Translations under genes and position numbers: made by a program
The notes under the pieces: generated by a model
Told to the model about the DNA's origin: nothing
The model's input: only the letters and a program-made list of their open reading frames with translations
Database searches by the model: none
Part shown: positions 18,056-26,747 of the stretch, one piece after another
Numbering within the stretch: the first letter of the stretch is position 1
Layout of the letters: each line of letters starts with the position of its first letter
Source: an uncultured Acetatifactor sp.
Lineage (GTDB): Bacteria > Bacillota > Clostridia > Lachnospirales > Lachnospiraceae
Reading direction: 5' to 3'
NCBI GenBank assembly: GCA_910578995.1
Contig: CAJTSY010000001.1
Location: 1-64,000, forward strand
DNA: 64,000 nucleotides

Positions 18056-20728
18056 TTACCCCTTCCATCGGTTCTTCAGCTTATTCTGCAGCCGGTAGAG
18101 CACATTCAGGGCATCGATGGGAGCCAGGGTATTTACTTCCACATCCATCAGCTCCTGCAGCACGTCCTCGTCCTTCACCGTGTCGAACAGGGACATCTGG
18201 GACAGTTCCATCTCGTCTATTCTGGGCTGCTTTTTTGCCTTCACATCCTTCACTTCCACGGTAATGTTCTGGATTTTCTCCGTGATGTCGTTGTCCGTAA
18301 GCTGTTCCACAATCTCCTTGGCCCTGTCGATCACCATGTCCGGTACCCCGGCCAGCTTCGCCACCTGGATTCCATAGCTTTTGTCCGCGCCGCCCTTAAT
18401 GATTTTGCGCAGGAAGACAATGTCGTCCCCCCGCTCCTTTACGGCGATGCAGTAATTGTTTACATTGTTCATCTTGCCTTCCAGTTCCGTCAGCTCATGG
18501 TAATGGGTGGCAAAGAGGGTCTTCGCCCCCAGGAGCTTCCGGTTGCTGATGTGCTCAATAACGGCCCAGGCAATGCTCAGCCCGTCGAAGGTGGATGTGC
18601 CCCGCCCGATCTCGTCCAGAATCAGCAGGCTGTCGGATGTGGCGTTGCGCAGGATATTGGCTACCTCGTTCATCTCCACCATAAAGGTGGACTGGCCGCT
18701 TGCCAGGTCGTCGGAAGCTCCCACCCGGGTAAAAATCCTGTCCACGATACCGATGTTGGCGCTTTTGGCCGGGACAAAGCAGCCTGTCTGGGCCATCAGC
18801 ACGATAAGGGCCGTCTGGCGCATGTAGGTAGATTTTCCCGCCATGTTGGGGCCTGTGATGACGCTGATGCAGTGCTTGCTGTTGTCAAGGAAGGTATCAT
18901 TGGCGATAAACATGTCGCCCGGAATCATCTGCTCCACCACAGGGTGCCTGCCGTCCCTGATGTCAATGATGCCCTTCTCATTCAGTTTCGGGCGCACATA
19001 ACGGTTCCGCTCGGAGACCAGGGACAGGGAGGCATAGACATCCAGCCTGGCGATGGCTTTGGCCGTGTTCTGGATCCGCTCCAGCTCCATGGCGATGGAA
19101 TCCCGGATTTTGCAGAACAGGTCATACTCCAGGGTGGTGAGCTTGTCCTCCGCGTTTAATATGGTGTCTTCCAGTTCCTTCAGCCTGGGGGTGGTGTACC
19201 GCTCCGCGTTGGCCAGCGTCTGCTTGCGGATATAATCCTCCGGCACCAGGTTCCTGTAGGAATTGGTCACTTCAAAATAGTACCCGAAGACCTTGTTGTA
19301 TTTAATCTTCAGGTTCTTGATTCCGGTACGCTCCCTGTCCTCTTCCTCCAGCTGGGCCAGCCACTGTTTTCCGTCCCGTTTGGCGCTGCGCAGGGTGTCC
19401 ACTGTTTCATCGAATCCGTCCCGAATCATGCCGCCCTCCCGGATGGTGACCGGCGGCTCCTCCACAATGGAGGCCTGGATCAGCTGGAAAATGTCCTGAA
19501 GCGGATCCATATCACGCTCGATCTCCTGCAGCTGCGCCTTTGAGAAGCCTTTCAGGACGGCCTTTATGGCAGGAAGCATCTCCAGGGAATTGCGGAAAGC
19601 GATAAAGTCCCTGGGATTTGCAGTCTTGTAAGTGACCTTGCTCAGAAGCCGCTCCAGGTCATAAACAGGATTCAGGTACTCCCGAATCTCATCCCGGGAC
19701 ACACTGTCCCCGCACAGTTCCTCCACCGCGTCCAGGCGTCCCTCCATCTCGCTCCGGTCAATGAGGGGCTGTTCCAACATACTGCGGAGCAGCCGGCCTC
19801 CCATGGCGGTCCTGGTCTTGTCCAGTACCCAGAGCAGGGAGCCTCTCTTCTGCTTTTCCCGCAGGGTCTCCGTCAGCTCCAGGTTCCGCCTGGTGGAACT
19901 GTCCAGGAGCATGTATTTGCTGGTAATGTAGGGATATATACGGGTAAAATGGGCCAGGTCCGTCTTCTGGGTATCATAGAGGTACTGCAGAAGGGCCCCG
20001 GCAGCCGTCATGCCCGTGGGGAAATCCAGGATCCCCAGCCCGGTGAGGGTATTCACCTTAAAATGCCGCTGCAGGATCCTGCGGCAGCTGTCGTCATCAA
20101 AAAGATGGGATTCCAGGGCGTTGACGGAGATATGGTACCGGCCCCGCAGATCCTCCACGTCGAAGCCGCTGACCAGGAAGGCTTCGTTGCAGATGATCTC
20201 CGAGGGCTCGTATTTCATCAGCTCATCATTCAGCTTCTTTAAATCATCCACCTCTGTGAGATAATAGTCCCCGGTGGTGACATCGGCCACGGAAATGCCG
20301 ATCTTTGTGGGAGTATAGGCAATACACAGAAGGAAATTGTTCTTCGACTCTTCCAGGGACTGGAGGTTTAAATTGGTGCCGGGGGTGACGATACGGATGA
20401 CTTCCCGCTTCACCAGTCCTTTGGCCAGTTTGGGATCCTCCACCTGCTCACAGATGGCCACCTTGTACCCTCTGCTGACCAGTTTAGTCAAATATCCTTC
20501 CACGGCATGGTAGGGAACGCCGCACATGGGGGCCCTCTCCTCCAGACCGCAGGATTTCCCCGTAAGGGTCAGTTCCAGTTCAGAGGACACGACCCGGGCA
20601 TCCTCAAAAAACATCTCATAAAAGTCACCCAACCGGTAGAAAAGGATGCAGTCGGCATATTGCTTCTTGGTCTCTATGTACTGCTGCATCATGGGGGTCA
20701 GTTCTTCCACTGGAATTTGTTCCGGCAT
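18056..20728 (-). CDS. mutS: DNA mismatch repair protein MutS
   Basis: Recognises mismatched bases and recruits MutL. The 890-residue protein carries the N-terminal mismatch-reading motif 'FYRLGDFYEMF' (the Phe-x-Glu contact) near residues 30-40, the clamp and lever domains, and a C-terminal ABC-type ATPase with Walker A 'TGPNMAGKSTYMRQ', 'DEIGRGTSTFDGLSIA' and 'ATHYHELTEL'. The length and motif order are those of MutS1, not MutS2. AGGAGCG precedes the ATG. No mutL is visible downstream; zapA follows instead. Confidence 0.97.
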   Translation of the reverse strand: MPEQIPVEELTPMMQQYIETKKQYADCILFYRLGDFYEMFFEDARVVSSELELTLTGKSCGLEERAPMCGVPYHAVEGYLTKLVSRGYKVAICEQVEDPKLAKGLVKREVIRIVTPGTNLNLQSLEESKNNFLLCIAYTPTKIGISVADVTTGDYYLTEVDDLKKLNDELMKYEPSEIICNEAFLVSGFDVEDLRGRYHISVNALESHLFDDDSCRRILQRHFKVNTLTGLGILDFPTGMTAAGALLQYLYDTQKTDLAHFTRIYPYITSKYMLLDSSTRRNLELTETLREKQKRGSLLWVLDKTRTAMGGRLLRSMLEQPLIDRSEMEGRLDAVEELCGDSVSRDEIREYLNPVYDLERLLSKVTYKTANPRDFIAFRNSLEMLPAIKAVLKGFSKAQLQEIERDMDPLQDIFQLIQASIVEEPPVTIREGGMIRDGFDETVDTLRSAKRDGKQWLAQLEEEDRERTGIKNLKIKYNKVFGYYFEVTNSYRNLVPEDYIRKQTLANAERYTTPRLKELEDTILNAEDKLTTLEYDLFCKIRDSIAMELERIQNTAKAIARLDVYASLSLVSERNRYVRPKLNEKGIIDIRDGRHPVVEQMIPGDMFIANDTFLDNSKHCISVITGPNMAGKSTYMRQTALIVLMAQTGCFVPAKSANIGIVDRIFTRVGASDDLASGQSTFMVEMNEVANILRNATSDSLLILDEIGRGTSTFDGLSIAWAVIEHISNRKLLGAKTLFATHYHELTELEGKMNNVNNYCIAVKERGDDIVFLRKIIKGGADKSYGIQVAKLAGVPDMVIDRAKEIVEQLTDNDITEKIQNITVEVKDVKAKKQPRIDEMELSQMSLFDTVKDEDVLQELMDVEVNTLAPIDALNVLYRLQNKLKNRWKG

Positions 20729-20759
20729 TGGTATCGCTCCTGTTCTGTCTCTTTCGTAA

Positions 20760-20778
20760 GGAATGCCTTCGGCATTCC
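20760..20778. other. Short perfect hairpin (GGAATGCC stem)
   Basis: GGAATGCC and GGCATTCC form an 8-bp perfect stem with a 3-base loop. On the plus strand the loop reads C-TTCG-G, an extra-stable tetraloop pattern. There is no T run on either side, so it is not a standard terminator. It sits 30 bases upstream of the mutS start, after the ABC transporter operon, and would be in the mutS leader. Confidence 0.7.
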
Positions 20779-20860
20779 TATAAGAAGTGTCTACGGCCCT
20801 TATTCTAACACAAAATATTGGAATTGTTCAATTGGTTTTTGAAATTTATTTGGAGTTCTT

Positions 20861-23083
20861 TCACTTCCCTTCCGCCATTTTCAGCTGCGCCGTCACCAGG
20901 CCATGGTAAATCCCCTTCTTCTCCAAAAGCTCATTGTGGGTGCCGATCTCTGCAATGCCGTGTTTGTCTATCACCACGAGTCTGTCGGCATTTCTCAGTG
21001 TGGAAAGCCTGTGGGCAATGGCAAAGGTAGTCCTGCCCTTCACCAGTCTGTCCAGGGCCTGCTGGATCAGGAACTCGCTCTCCGTATCCAGGGACGAAGT
21101 GGCCTCGTCCAGGATCAGCAGCCTGGGATTGTTCAGGATGGCCCTGGCGATGGCGATCCTCTGCCGCTCTCCGCCGGACAGGTTGTAGCCGTGCTCGCCC
21201 ACGTAGGTGTTGTAGCCGTCCGGCGTCTTACAGATAAAATCATGGGCATTGGCGGCCTTGGCCGCCTGGATCACCTCCGCCAGGGACGCGTCCGGCCTGG
21301 CGAACCGGATATTTGCCAGGATGCTGCCGGAGAACAGGAAGGTCTCCTGGAGCACCACGCCGATCTGGGAATGCAGGCTCTCCGTCTTCAGCTTACGGAT
21401 ATCCGTGCCGTCGATGGTGATTCTTCCCTGGTCCACATCATACAGGCGCATGATCAGGTTGATCAGGGTGGATTTGCCCGTGCCCGAAGCGCCCACCAGG
21501 CCGATCATCTCGCCGGGTTTTACCTGGAAATTGATATCCTCCAGCACCGGTTCATAGGTGTGGTACCCAAAGGACACATGCTCAAAGGTAAACGCTCCCT
21601 GGATGGGAAATGCCCTGCTGTCCCCGGCATCCGTGATCACCGGAGTCTCATCCAGGATATCGTAAATACGGTTCATGCTGGTGACCATCTGCATCACCAT
21701 CCTGGGCATATGGGTCATCCAGTTTAAGGGGCCGAACAAGTACCCGCAGTAGGCGATAAACTGCACCAGCTCTCCCAGGGTCATGTCTCCGTTCAGCACA
21801 TCCATGCCGCCGAAGTACACGGCGATGTAGGATCCCGCCCCCAGAAGGAAGGTCAGAATGGGGAAAAAGACAGCCCAAAAAGTCTCATTCTTCCTGCTGA
21901 TCTCGGCAAAGTCCCCGGTTTTGCGCCGGAAACGCTCCGCCTCCCGCTCTTCCATACCGAAGGATTTCACCACCCGCATACCGGAGATGATGTCCTGCAG
22001 GCTGCTGGACAGATCGTCGGATTTCAGCCACTGCTTATGGTAAATAGTATGGATGTGGTGCCAGAACAGCCTGGTAACCACAAAAACAATGATGATAAAG
22101 CCAACTGACATCAATGTCATTTTCCAACTGATGGTAAGCATCACAACCAGGGATGCCACCATGGTAATCAAGGTGGAAAACATGCCCGCGAACACTTCCT
22201 CCATAAATTCCCGCACCATCCTGGTATCCCGGGAAACACGGTTCAGCAGTTCCCCGGGCTTCCTGTTGTTGATAAAGGACAGGGAGAGGGCCTGGATCTT
22301 GTAATAAAGCTTCTGGCGCAGGGTCATGCTCAGGGATGTGCCCAGGGACATGCACTGCCAGTAGTGTATATTGTCCAATGCAATTCGTCCCACCGACAGA
22401 GACAGTGTGGCTCCCACAAAAACCCACCAGTCCGCCCAGGTTCCGTTTCCCGTGGAGAGGGCTCCGTCGATGAAGCCGCGCTGCACCATGGGAAGGATCA
22501 GGTTCATGGCGGAAAGTGCGGCCATCAGCAGGGAGATCAGCAGAAGCTTTCCCACATATTCTCCGCAGAGCTCCGAAAATTTCTTCAACAGGGCCGATTT
22601 CCCCCCGCAGTACGGGCAGTTTCTGGTTCCCGGCAGGGCCCTTCCGCATTTTTCACAGTATTTCTCATATTCCAGACTTACCACCGGTTCCGGCTTCTCC
22701 CCGTTCCTGCGGGCCGTGAGGATGGTCTGGGCCCCCCTGGCCACATAAGCCACCCTGACAATGTGCCGCATGGAAAAACGGGCCGCACAGATCATCTCCC
22801 CGTCTTTTTTCGTCACTGTGAGGATTCCGCTGTGGACCTGGTGCTCGCAGCGGATCTTTTCGCAGTCGTCCAGGGAAAAGTCCCCCGCCAGACTGTCACC
22901 CTCCAGTACAAGGAAACGCTCCTGGGTCACCACAAGCCAGACCTGGTCTGTATAGGCCGTCACAGCCCGCATTTTCCGGCTGTCGAAGCCCAGGTCCACA
23001 GGGACGCAGTACTGGGGCTCCTCCCCCGGCGCCAGGCCCAGTGCATCTGTTTGCGCCTGAGTCAATGTATATAATAGTTTCAT
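20861..23083 (-). CDS. ABC half-exporter with N-terminal beta domain and zinc ribbon
   Basis: Type I ABC exporter half of 740 residues. Residues 1-135 form a predicted beta-rich, PH-like cytoplasmic domain. A zinc ribbon follows with C143-x2-C146...C156-x2-C159. The six-helix transmembrane domain spans about 178-460. The nucleotide-binding domain has Walker A GASGTGKST (531-539), signature LSGGE (635-639) and Walker B LLILDEATS (655-663) with the catalytic Glu present. It is the last gene of a same-strand set with DUF1854 and another half-exporter that has the same unusual architecture, so the two probably form a heterodimer. The gap to DUF1854 is 167 bases. The substrate is unknown. Confidence 0.88.
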   Translation of the reverse strand: MKLLYTLTQAQTDALGLAPGEEPQYCVPVDLGFDSRKMRAVTAYTDQVWLVVTQERFLVLEGDSLAGDFSLDDCEKIRCEHQVHSGILTVTKKDGEMICAARFSMRHIVRVAYVARGAQTILTARRNGEKPEPVVSLEYEKYCEKCGRALPGTRNCPYCGGKSALLKKFSELCGEYVGKLLLISLLMAALSAMNLILPMVQRGFIDGALSTGNGTWADWWVFVGATLSLSVGRIALDNIHYWQCMSLGTSLSMTLRQKLYYKIQALSLSFINNRKPGELLNRVSRDTRMVREFMEEVFAGMFSTLITMVASLVVMLTISWKMTLMSVGFIIIVFVVTRLFWHHIHTIYHKQWLKSDDLSSSLQDIISGMRVVKSFGMEEREAERFRRKTGDFAEISRKNETFWAVFFPILTFLLGAGSYIAVYFGGMDVLNGDMTLGELVQFIAYCGYLFGPLNWMTHMPRMVMQMVTSMNRIYDILDETPVITDAGDSRAFPIQGAFTFEHVSFGYHTYEPVLEDINFQVKPGEMIGLVGASGTGKSTLINLIMRLYDVDQGRITIDGTDIRKLKTESLHSQIGVVLQETFLFSGSILANIRFARPDASLAEVIQAAKAANAHDFICKTPDGYNTYVGEHGYNLSGGERQRIAIARAILNNPRLLILDEATSSLDTESEFLIQQALDRLVKGRTTFAIAHRLSTLRNADRLVVIDKHGIAEIGTHNELLEKKGIYHGLVTAQLKMAEGK

Positions 23084-23250
23084 TTCGTTCTATGCCTCTT
23101 TCTATAAAGCTGTCTGAGATAACCTTATCTAAATTCCGTATTCTTTTTCAGAATATTTCAGCCCGGATCAGCTGTCCGGTACAGGATGCCGGCTCTGACA
23201 TCTGCCCCTGTTATGGTACGGCAGATGACCGTGTCCCGCATGGCATGGAT

Positions 23251-23847
23251 TTAGATAAAGAGATCCAGTTTCTTGCGCTCCATGACCCCCAGCTGATAAA
23301 AGTCGGGAATCTCGTAGCGGTTTCCGTCGATATCCGTCACCAGAAGCCGGGAATCACTTAGATGGATCACGGCGTTGCCGCTCATCTGTGTGGTGAAGCG
23401 GCATGCGCCAAAGGTGGTGACTACATTCCAATAAGCGTATCCGTACTCATCCTTCACGTCCAGGACCTTGGTGATCACCGGCATAAAGTAGCGCAGCTTG
23501 ATCTGTTCCCGCAGCATTTCCTGCTGATCCGGGGGCAGCTGGGACAGCTTCTCCACCATGCCGATCTCCTTCGCCTTCTCGTCCGCCTCCCGGATGGAGA
23601 TAAATTCCTCCGGATTGGTCAGCGGGAAGGTGAGGTACACGCCCACCCGGGCGTACTCCCTGGAATGTCCTTCTTCCATATTCTTTATCCTCAGGCTGAC
23701 AAATCCCCCCGGCGTCCTGGAAAAGAGCGCGTTCTCACTGTTCAGGAAACGCATTTCCAGGAGCTCCTCGGACTCCTTTTTCAGGGCTTCCTCGTCAAAT
23801 TCCTGTAAATCCAACAGATCTGTGGTGTTATTATCATGTTCGTTCAT
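23251..23847 (-). CDS. DUF1854 family protein
   Basis: Soluble 198-residue protein that matches the DUF1854 pattern: 'YLTFPLTNPEEFISIREADE', 'EIGMVEKLSQLPPDQQEMLREQ', 'LRYFMPVITKVLDVKDEYGY' and the C-terminal 'VTDIDGNRYEIPDFYQL'. DUF1854 genes are known to sit beside ABC exporters, including in cyanophycin-associated gene sets of other bacteria (recalled family knowledge). Here it is sandwiched between two half-exporters with 55- and 167-base gaps. It probably acts with the transporter at the membrane's cytoplasmic face. No catalytic residues are recognised. Confidence 0.85.
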   Translation of the reverse strand: MNEHDNNTTDLLDLQEFDEEALKKESEELLEMRFLNSENALFSRTPGGFVSLRIKNMEEGHSREYARVGVYLTFPLTNPEEFISIREADEKAKEIGMVEKLSQLPPDQQEMLREQIKLRYFMPVITKVLDVKDEYGYAYWNVVTTFGACRFTTQMSGNAVIHLSDSRLLVTDIDGNRYEIPDFYQLGVMERKKLDLFI

Positions 23848-23902
23848 ATTATAGACTCTCTATGTCCTTTCCGTGTTGCTTTTTATTATATATCGCCAAC
23901 CG

Positions 23903-26251
23903 TTATTCAATCCCGCGCATGGCCAGGGCCTTGGTCTGGAGCTCGCTCAGTTTATAGTAGGTTCCCTTCATTGCCAGAAGTTCTTCATGGGTTCCGGACT
24001 CCGTCAGCCTGCCGTCGTCCAGGACGATCAGGTGGGTGGCATTGCGCAGGGTGGAGAGCCGGTGGGCAATGGACAGCACGGTCCTGCCCTTCTCCAGACG
24101 CTCCAGGGATTTCTGGATGGCCAGTTCCGTCTCCGTGTCCACCGCGGAGGTAGCCTCGTCCAGGATCAGGATCTTCGGATCCGCCAGGATGGCCCTTGCG
24201 ATGGAGATCCGCTGCTTCTCTCCCCCGGACAGGGAGCGGCTGGAGGAGCCCAGAAGGGTGTCATAGCCCTCGGGCATCTTGCAGATAAAGTCGTGGGCGT
24301 TGGCCTGGACCGCAGCCCGTATAATCTCCTCCCTGGTGGCTTCGGGCCTGGCATAGGCGATATTTTCCGCCACCGTGCCCATGAAAATGTAGGTCTCCTG
24401 GGACACCATGGCCACGTTTTTCCGCAGTTCCCGGAACCCGTACTGCTTCACGTTGACACCGTCCACCAGGATCTCCCCCTCCTGGGCGTCATAGAGCCTG
24501 GAGATCAGGTTCACCAGAGTGGATTTCCCCGCCCCGGAGCGCCCCACGATACCGAAAACTTCCCCCGCATCCACATGGAAGCTGATATCCTTCAAAATGG
24601 GTTTATGGGACTCATACCCGAAAGTAACGTTTTTCAGTTCAATCTCTCCCCGCAGCTCCTCGGGCCGCAGGGGATCCGGCGCCTCCTTCACCTCCGGCAC
24701 CGCGTCGATGATCTCAAACATACGCTGGGCCGAATTCATACACTCGGTATACCAACGGACGCTGCGGGAGAAGAATTCCAGGGGTCCCTTCAGCTGTCCC
24801 ACATACCCGGAAAAGGTGAGCAGCAGGCCCAGTTCAATGCCTGCGCCGCTGATCATCATGGCACCGCCCACCGCCCACACCAGGAAACTGATCAGGTCTT
24901 CCACAGCAAAATACAGGGCAAAGAACCTGATATCGTAACGTGCCACGTCCATCTCCGCGTTTTTTACTTTTCTGTTGTTTTTGGAGAAACGAGTCATCTC
25001 CTGCTCCTGCTGCCCGAAAGCCTTCACCACCCGGGCTCCCGTGAAATTCTCATTCATCTGTCCCTTCAGGCGGCGGTTGGCCCGGTGGCGCTTCCCGTAG
25101 AAATGCCACAGCTGCGGAACCATCCGGTAGCTTAAAACCACCAGGAGGGGCATTAAAATCACGGACACCAGCGCCAACAGCGGATCCAGCAGGAACATGA
25201 TCACACTTGTAGCCACAACATTTCCGATATTGATAAAAAAGTACGGAATTCCGTCAATAAAGAAATTGGATATCTCCTCCGCGTCATCTGACACCCTTGT
25301 CATCAGCCCTCCGGTCTGTCTCCTGGTATAAAAGCTGATGGACAGCTTCCCCATGGAGGAAAACACCTGGCTCTTCAGCGTGGACACCACCTCCGGGGCG
25401 ATCCTTGCGGTCAGCACCCCCTGGAGAATTCCCAGCGCCTGCATGGCCACCTTTGTCAGAATCATTGCGGCCACCAGTATGGTCAGGGCCGTCACAAACC
25501 GCCCTGCCGGAAGATTCAGGAAGACTAAAAAGTCCTCGTTCCGCGCCAGAACCTGGTCGTAAAGAACGGTTCCGCTTAAGTACGGCCAGGCCAGGTTCAG
25601 AGCCGCCGTTCCCAGGTAACACAGCACCATCACCGCCAGATACTTTTTATATGGCTTAAAATAGGAAACCACACGCATCAGAATGGACTTCTTGTCCATA
25701 CATTTGGGGCAGACCTTCCGCTCCTGGTCCGGGTAAATCATGCCGCACTTGGGGCAGCACTCCTTTCCCTTCCGGACGTTCAGATCCTCCTCCGTGATCT
25801 CCTCCCCCTTTTTCACCTTGTCGGTGAGTTTACACAGGCGCAGGAACAGCTCCATCTTCGTGTTGGAAAAGTGACAGAAATTACGCTCCACACCGTCAAT
25901 TTCCACCATCAGCACCCCCGCCGCCACCTGGCGGAGCACCTCCGTCTTCCCCACGTTTTTCAGTTCGAAAATCTGTATGGCGGGTTCCTCTGCCAGGGAC
26001 AGTTCCCGCCTTGCCCCTTCCGCAGCCTGCCCGTTGTCCGTAAACTGCCATCCCCCGTAACCGCCGAACCGAAACTCCGCCTTCTTCCGGTAGGGATAGG
26101 CCGCCAGAATCAACTTCTCCTTCGTCAGCGCCACAACGGAATCTGCAAAACGGTAGTCCGCATCAAAATCCGCCATGGCGGCAAATATGATTTCATCTTT
26201 TCCTATACCGTATTTACCGGCGGCTGTAGTAAAACTTTTCGGTAAATTCAT
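23903..26251 (-). CDS. ABC half-exporter with N-terminal beta domain and zinc ribbon
   Basis: Partner-type half-exporter, 782 residues from the chosen start. The N-terminal beta-rich domain (about 1-140) resembles in plan, but not closely in sequence, that of the other half-exporter. A zinc ribbon C166-x2-C169...C181-x2-C184 follows. The transmembrane domain spans about 200-500. The ATPase has Walker A GRSGAGKST (570-578), LSGGE (674-678) and ILILDEATS (694-702). The frame is open for 86 more codons upstream, but the ATG at 26251 has GGAGG 5 bases ahead and the upstream residues look non-coding; the ATG at 26263 is an alternative. It is the first gene of the exporter operon, behind a terminated leader. 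Confidence 0.88.
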   Translation of the reverse strand: MNLPKSFTTAAGKYGIGKDEIIFAAMADFDADYRFADSVVALTKEKLILAAYPYRKKAEFRFGGYGGWQFTDNGQAAEGARRELSLAEEPAIQIFELKNVGKTEVLRQVAAGVLMVEIDGVERNFCHFSNTKMELFLRLCKLTDKVKKGEEITEEDLNVRKGKECCPKCGMIYPDQERKVCPKCMDKKSILMRVVSYFKPYKKYLAVMVLCYLGTAALNLAWPYLSGTVLYDQVLARNEDFLVFLNLPAGRFVTALTILVAAMILTKVAMQALGILQGVLTARIAPEVVSTLKSQVFSSMGKLSISFYTRRQTGGLMTRVSDDAEEISNFFIDGIPYFFINIGNVVATSVIMFLLDPLLALVSVILMPLLVVLSYRMVPQLWHFYGKRHRANRRLKGQMNENFTGARVVKAFGQQEQEMTRFSKNNRKVKNAEMDVARYDIRFFALYFAVEDLISFLVWAVGGAMMISGAGIELGLLLTFSGYVGQLKGPLEFFSRSVRWYTECMNSAQRMFEIIDAVPEVKEAPDPLRPEELRGEIELKNVTFGYESHKPILKDISFHVDAGEVFGIVGRSGAGKSTLVNLISRLYDAQEGEILVDGVNVKQYGFRELRKNVAMVSQETYIFMGTVAENIAYARPEATREEIIRAAVQANAHDFICKMPEGYDTLLGSSSRSLSGGEKQRISIARAILADPKILILDEATSAVDTETELAIQKSLERLEKGRTVLSIAHRLSTLRNATHLIVLDDGRLTESGTHEELLAMKGTYYKLSELQTKALAMRGIE

Positions 26252-26498
26252 TTCTTCCTCCATCCTTTTCCCGCAAAATCCCGGAGCGTATCCTTCCTGT
26301 CTTCTCACTTTCTTTCTTTTAGCTGCATTCCTTCCGGTACAGGCCAAATGCCGGTACAACTCACCTTTATAAATCCTTTTATGAATACGATTCCGTTTTC
26401 CTGCCTTCACTCCCGCGCGATTGTATTGCTCTTCTGAGCTTAAGATATCCTTTTGCACATTAAAACAGCCCCACTGCGCCTTATCCCAAAATGCCGAC

Positions 26499-26538
26499 AA
26501 AAAAACCATGGCTCCTCACACAGTAGAAAGCCATGGTT
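26499..26538 (-). terminator. Strong Rho-independent terminator / possible attenuator
   Basis: On the minus strand a perfect 10-bp stem AACCATGGCT / AGCCATGGTT (26504-26513 with 26529-26538) is followed by seven T (26499-26505). It lies about 250 bases upstream of the first ABC exporter gene and about 150 bases after a strong promoter. It therefore ends a short transcript unless read through. Confidence 0.92.
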
Positions 26539-26583
26539 CACTCCATACCATTTTCCGGCAACATACAGGGACTGCCGATAAAC

Positions 26584-26658
26584 TTACTCTACAATATCCG
26601 CGGGAGGCAATTTCATTATCCTATTTGACTGTAATATGGTTCTCTTCAAAGTGGTCAT
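26584..26658 (-). CDS. Possible 24-aa leader peptide
   Basis: An ATG at 26658 with AAAGGAGG about 9 bases ahead opens a 24-codon frame. It starts MTTLKRTILQ, contains a Pro-Pro pair (LPPAD) and ends at a TAA at 26584. It lies between a strong promoter and a strong terminator. The ribosome binding site can pair with the sequence coding for the Leu-Pro-Pro region, so translation may be controlled by structure. It may equally be a chance ORF inside a structured RNA. Confidence 0.4.
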   Translation of the reverse strand: MTTLKRTILQSNRIMKLPPADIVE

Positions 26659-26697
26659 CGTTTACTGCCTCCTTTCCTCTTTTTTTGACCTTGTTTC

Positions 26698-26726
26698 AGT
26701 ATAAGCGCATCCTGGGGGAATGTCAA
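26698..26726 (-). promoter_or_regulatory. Strong sigma-A promoter upstream of leader
   Basis: On the minus strand TTGACA (26721-26726) and TATACT (26698-26703) are spaced exactly 17 bases apart. The consensus match is close to perfect. It starts 22 bases after the MATE gene stop and points to the leader and the ABC-DUF1854-ABC operon. Confidence 0.85.
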
Positions 26727-26747
26727 CCCATTTTTTGTAAAATAATT

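Larger units (their letters stand above)
26499..26690 (-). ncRNA. Candidate structured leader RNA (~190 nt)
   Basis: The stretch from the predicted start (about 26690) to the terminator could fold into at least three helices. GGAGGCA (the ribosome binding site of the small ORF, plus coordinates 26666-26672) is complementary to TGCCTCC at 26603-26609. CGGCA...TGCCG lies near 26545-26567, and the terminator stem comes last. This layout resembles an attenuator or riboswitch leader. I recognise no known RNA family. The fold is inferred by eye. Confidence 0.45.

Noticed and set aside
17996..19159. Long plus-strand ORFs opposite mutS, ffh (47789-48946), the lipoprotein (53630-54910) and smc (62357-63700)
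   Set aside because: All are shadows of well-supported minus-strand genes and show no recognisable domains.
23160..26360. Shared 11-mer CCTGTACCGGA in the leaders of both ABC exporter genes as an operator
   Set aside because: The same 11-mer also occurs inside the lipoprotein coding region near 53876, so it is probably chance; no symmetry or fixed position to a promoter was seen.
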